Part shown: one piece after another, positions 5,592-6,610 of the stretch
How positions within the stretch are numbered: position 1 is the first letter of the stretch
Layout: each line of letters opens with the position of its first letter
Assembly (NCBI GenBank): GCA_003520425.1
Contig: DOUU01000054.1
Span: forward strand, 29,366-35,975
Reading direction: 5' to 3'
DNA: 6,610 nt
Source of the DNA: Deltaproteobacteria bacterium
GTDB taxonomy: Bacteria; Myxococcota_A; UBA9160
Program-made: the position numbers and the translations under genes
Notes under the pieces: generated by a model
What the model was told of the DNA's origin: nothing
The model's database searches: none
Seen by the model: only the letters and a program-made list of their open reading frames with translations

Positions 5592-6446
5592 TCACGTCAC
5601 GATCTCCACCCAGCCCGCAAAGATCAGCAGGCCCATCACGATGCACAGGGCGATCCGGTACCAGCCGAAGGGAGCGAGGCCATGGCGGTTCAAGAAGGAG
5701 ACGAGCCAGCGCACAGCGAACGCGGCCGAGACCGTGGCCACGACCACCCCCAAAAGGCAAGCCTTCACGCCGAGCTCCTGGAACAGGTTTGGCGTCCCGT
5801 GCTGCGAGGCCTCGTGGACGTTCTTCGCGAGCTCGTAGAGGCAGGCAGCGCCCAGCGTGGGGAGTCCCAGCAGGAACGAAAACTCCGCCGCTTCGGTTGC
5901 GCGCATCCCGATGAGGAGCCCTGCGCCGATCGTCATCATGGAACGCGACGTTCCTGGCCAGAGCGAGGCGCATTGCAAGAGGCCGATCCAGAGCGCGTCG
6001 CGCGCAGAGAGGTCGTTGACCCCTCTGCCTTCGTGCCGCCGATGGCGATCGAGCCAGATCATCCACACGCCGCCGACGAACAGTGCGCTGAATACGGCCG
6101 GGGGGTTGAAGAGGTGTGTCTTGATGGCTTCGTGCACGGCGAGGCCGAGCACGGCCGCGGGGAGAAAGGCGAGAAACAGGTTCCGCGCGAGCTTGAGGCC
6201 GGCGGGATCTCGGCCCGCAAGCCCGAGCAGGAGGCTGCGGACCCGGGTCGCGTAGAGCCCAAGGACCGCGAGGATGGCGCCTCCCTGCACCACGACCTCG
6301 AACGCGTCGAGTGCGGATTTCGAAGCCTCATCACGTCCAAGGCCAAGCAGGGAGGAAGCCAGGATGAGGTGGCCCGTCGAGCTCACCGGCAGATACTCGG
6401 TAATGCCTTCCACAAGACCCAGCACCATCGATTGCCACCACTCCAC
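5592..6446 (-). CDS. uppP: Undecaprenyl-diphosphate phosphatase (BacA/UppP family)
   Basis: This 284-residue polytopic inner-membrane protein dephosphorylates undecaprenyl diphosphate to recycle the lipid carrier for peptidoglycan and other envelope polymers; high expression is known to give bacitracin tolerance. The first family motif, LVEGITEYLPVSSTGHL (11-27), includes the catalytic-type E13xxxE17 and H26. The second, PGTSRS (164-169), includes R168. Between and after them are hydrophobic segments such as 52-66, 86-104, 117-132, and several in the last 90 residues, matching the usual eight or so helices. Length is close to the usual 265-285. The start is GTG at 6446, seven bases after GGGAGGG (6460-6454), with the first motif at the expected distance from the N-terminus. 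It is monocistronic here, convergent with mobA, with a sigma-70-like promoter upstream. Confidence 0.96.
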   Translation of the reverse strand: MEWWQSMVLGLVEGITEYLPVSSTGHLILASSLLGLGRDEASKSALDAFEVVVQGGAILAVLGLYATRVRSLLLGLAGRDPAGLKLARNLFLAFLPAAVLGLAVHEAIKTHLFNPPAVFSALFVGGVWMIWLDRHRRHEGRGVNDLSARDALWIGLLQCASLWPGTSRSMMTIGAGLLIGMRATEAAEFSFLLGLPTLGAACLYELAKNVHEASQHGTPNLFQELGVKACLLGVVVATVSAAFAVRWLVSFLNRHGLAPFGWYRIALCIVMGLLIFAGWVEIVT

Positions 6447-6453
6447 GTGCCCC

Positions 6454-6460
6454 CCCTCCC
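6454..6460 (-). promoter_or_regulatory. Ribosome binding site of uppP
   Basis: On the minus strand GGGAGGG, followed by more G's, sits 7 bases before the GTG at 6446. It supports this start over the in-frame ATG at codon 7, which would remove residues just before the first catalytic motif. Confidence 0.65.
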
Positions 6461-6473
6461 TCAGATTCGCGGC

Positions 6474-6502
6474 TTAATACTGGATCGGCCGGCGACTGAC
6501 AA
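6474..6502 (-). promoter_or_regulatory. Sigma-70-type promoter for uppP
   Basis: The minus strand reads TTGTCA (6502-6497), a 17-base spacer, then TATTAA (6479-6474). That is 5/6 and 4/6 matches to the housekeeping consensus at ideal spacing. A transcript start near 6467 would leave a leader of about 20 bases holding just the ribosome binding site. The -10 element is one of few AT-rich hexamers in this GC-rich stretch, which adds weight. Confidence 0.6.
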
Positions 6503-6513
6503 AGACAAGCGGC

Positions 6514-6610
6514 ATGCGGGAGGCGACGGGAATGGCGGCCCCGCACGCGCGCGATGGGGGTTCGAGCGGCAGCCCAGGTTCTCCCCGCGCTCCGCTTGCG
6601 GGGCTTGCGG
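6514..6610 (+). CDS. Possible start of a divergent gene running off the right edge (unrecognised)
   Basis: Two in-frame ATGs (6514 and 6532) open a reading frame that stays open for about 32 codons to the window end. The second has GGGAGG (6518-6523) 8 bases upstream, a good ribosome-binding spacing. The peptide is rich in Gly, Ser, Pro and Ala, and ends in a duplicated Leu-Ala-Gly coded by a 9-base repeat. No domain is recognisable. Third-position GC looks lower than in the neighbouring genes, and open frames of this length occur by chance in GC-rich DNA. It may be the N-terminus of a real divergent gene or simply the uppP upstream region. Confidence 0.22.
   Translation, partial: MREATGMAAPHARDGGSSGSPGSPRAPLAGLA
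6594..6610 (+). repeat. Short tandem repeat at the window edge
   Basis: GCTTGCGG occurs at 6594-6601 and 6603-6610 with one G between, a 9-base period that may continue past the edge. The first copy also takes part in a short inverted repeat, CCCCGC (6583-6588) with GCGGGG (6598-6603). It is too short to assign a role. Confidence 0.4.

Noticed and set aside
6556..6570. GGTTCGAGC-like T-arm of a tRNA
   Set aside because: The flanking bases do not form the T-stem, and no anticodon arm, D-arm or acceptor pairing is found nearby on either strand.

Overview
The window is high-GC, densely packed bacterial chromosome. By eye, G+C is clearly above 60%, and most codons end in G or C. It holds seven recognisable protein genes: six complete, and one cut by the left edge. 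No RNA genes, insertion sequences, phage genes or CRISPR repeats are visible. The gene content (a sigma-54-type two-component system, molybdenum cofactor genes, an undecaprenyl-diphosphate phosphatase) suggests a GC-rich Proteobacteria- or Myxococcota-like organism. This placement is an inference; nothing here fixes the lineage. Five of the seven genes start with GTG or TTG.

Left block, minus strand (3575 down to 1): a four-gene transcription unit. In transcription order it encodes a soluble PAS-containing NtrB-like sensor kinase, an NtrC-like sigma-54 activator, thiamine-phosphate synthase (ThiE), and the N-terminal third of a concentrative nucleoside transporter (CNT/NupC family). Each of the three junctions is a 4-base stop/start overlap (ATGA, GTGA, ATGA), so the genes are probably translationally coupled. 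Joining an NtrBC-like regulator to one thiamine enzyme and a nucleoside-type transporter is the most intriguing feature here.

Centre (3576-3674): a 99-bp divergent intergenic region. It holds a perfect 8+8-bp inverted repeat (GTGCCTAA/TTAGGCAC) plus a related third half-site, and is the best candidate operator in the window. It separates the kinase operon from the plus-strand molybdenum cofactor pair moeA-mobA. In that pair the moeA stop codon abuts the mobA GTG with no gap. MoeA inserts molybdenum into molybdopterin, and MobA then adds GMP to give the guanine dinucleotide form used by DMSO-reductase-family enzymes.

Right block, minus strand (6446 down to 5592): uppP (bacA), an integral membrane undecaprenyl-diphosphate phosphatase, convergent with mobA across only 21 bp. 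A good sigma-70-type promoter (TTGTCA, 17 bp, TATTAA) lies upstream of it. A possible start of a divergent plus-strand gene runs off the right edge, but support is weak. Overall the region looks like ordinary housekeeping chromosome. The TCS-thiE-CNT operon and the central palindrome are the points worth following up.
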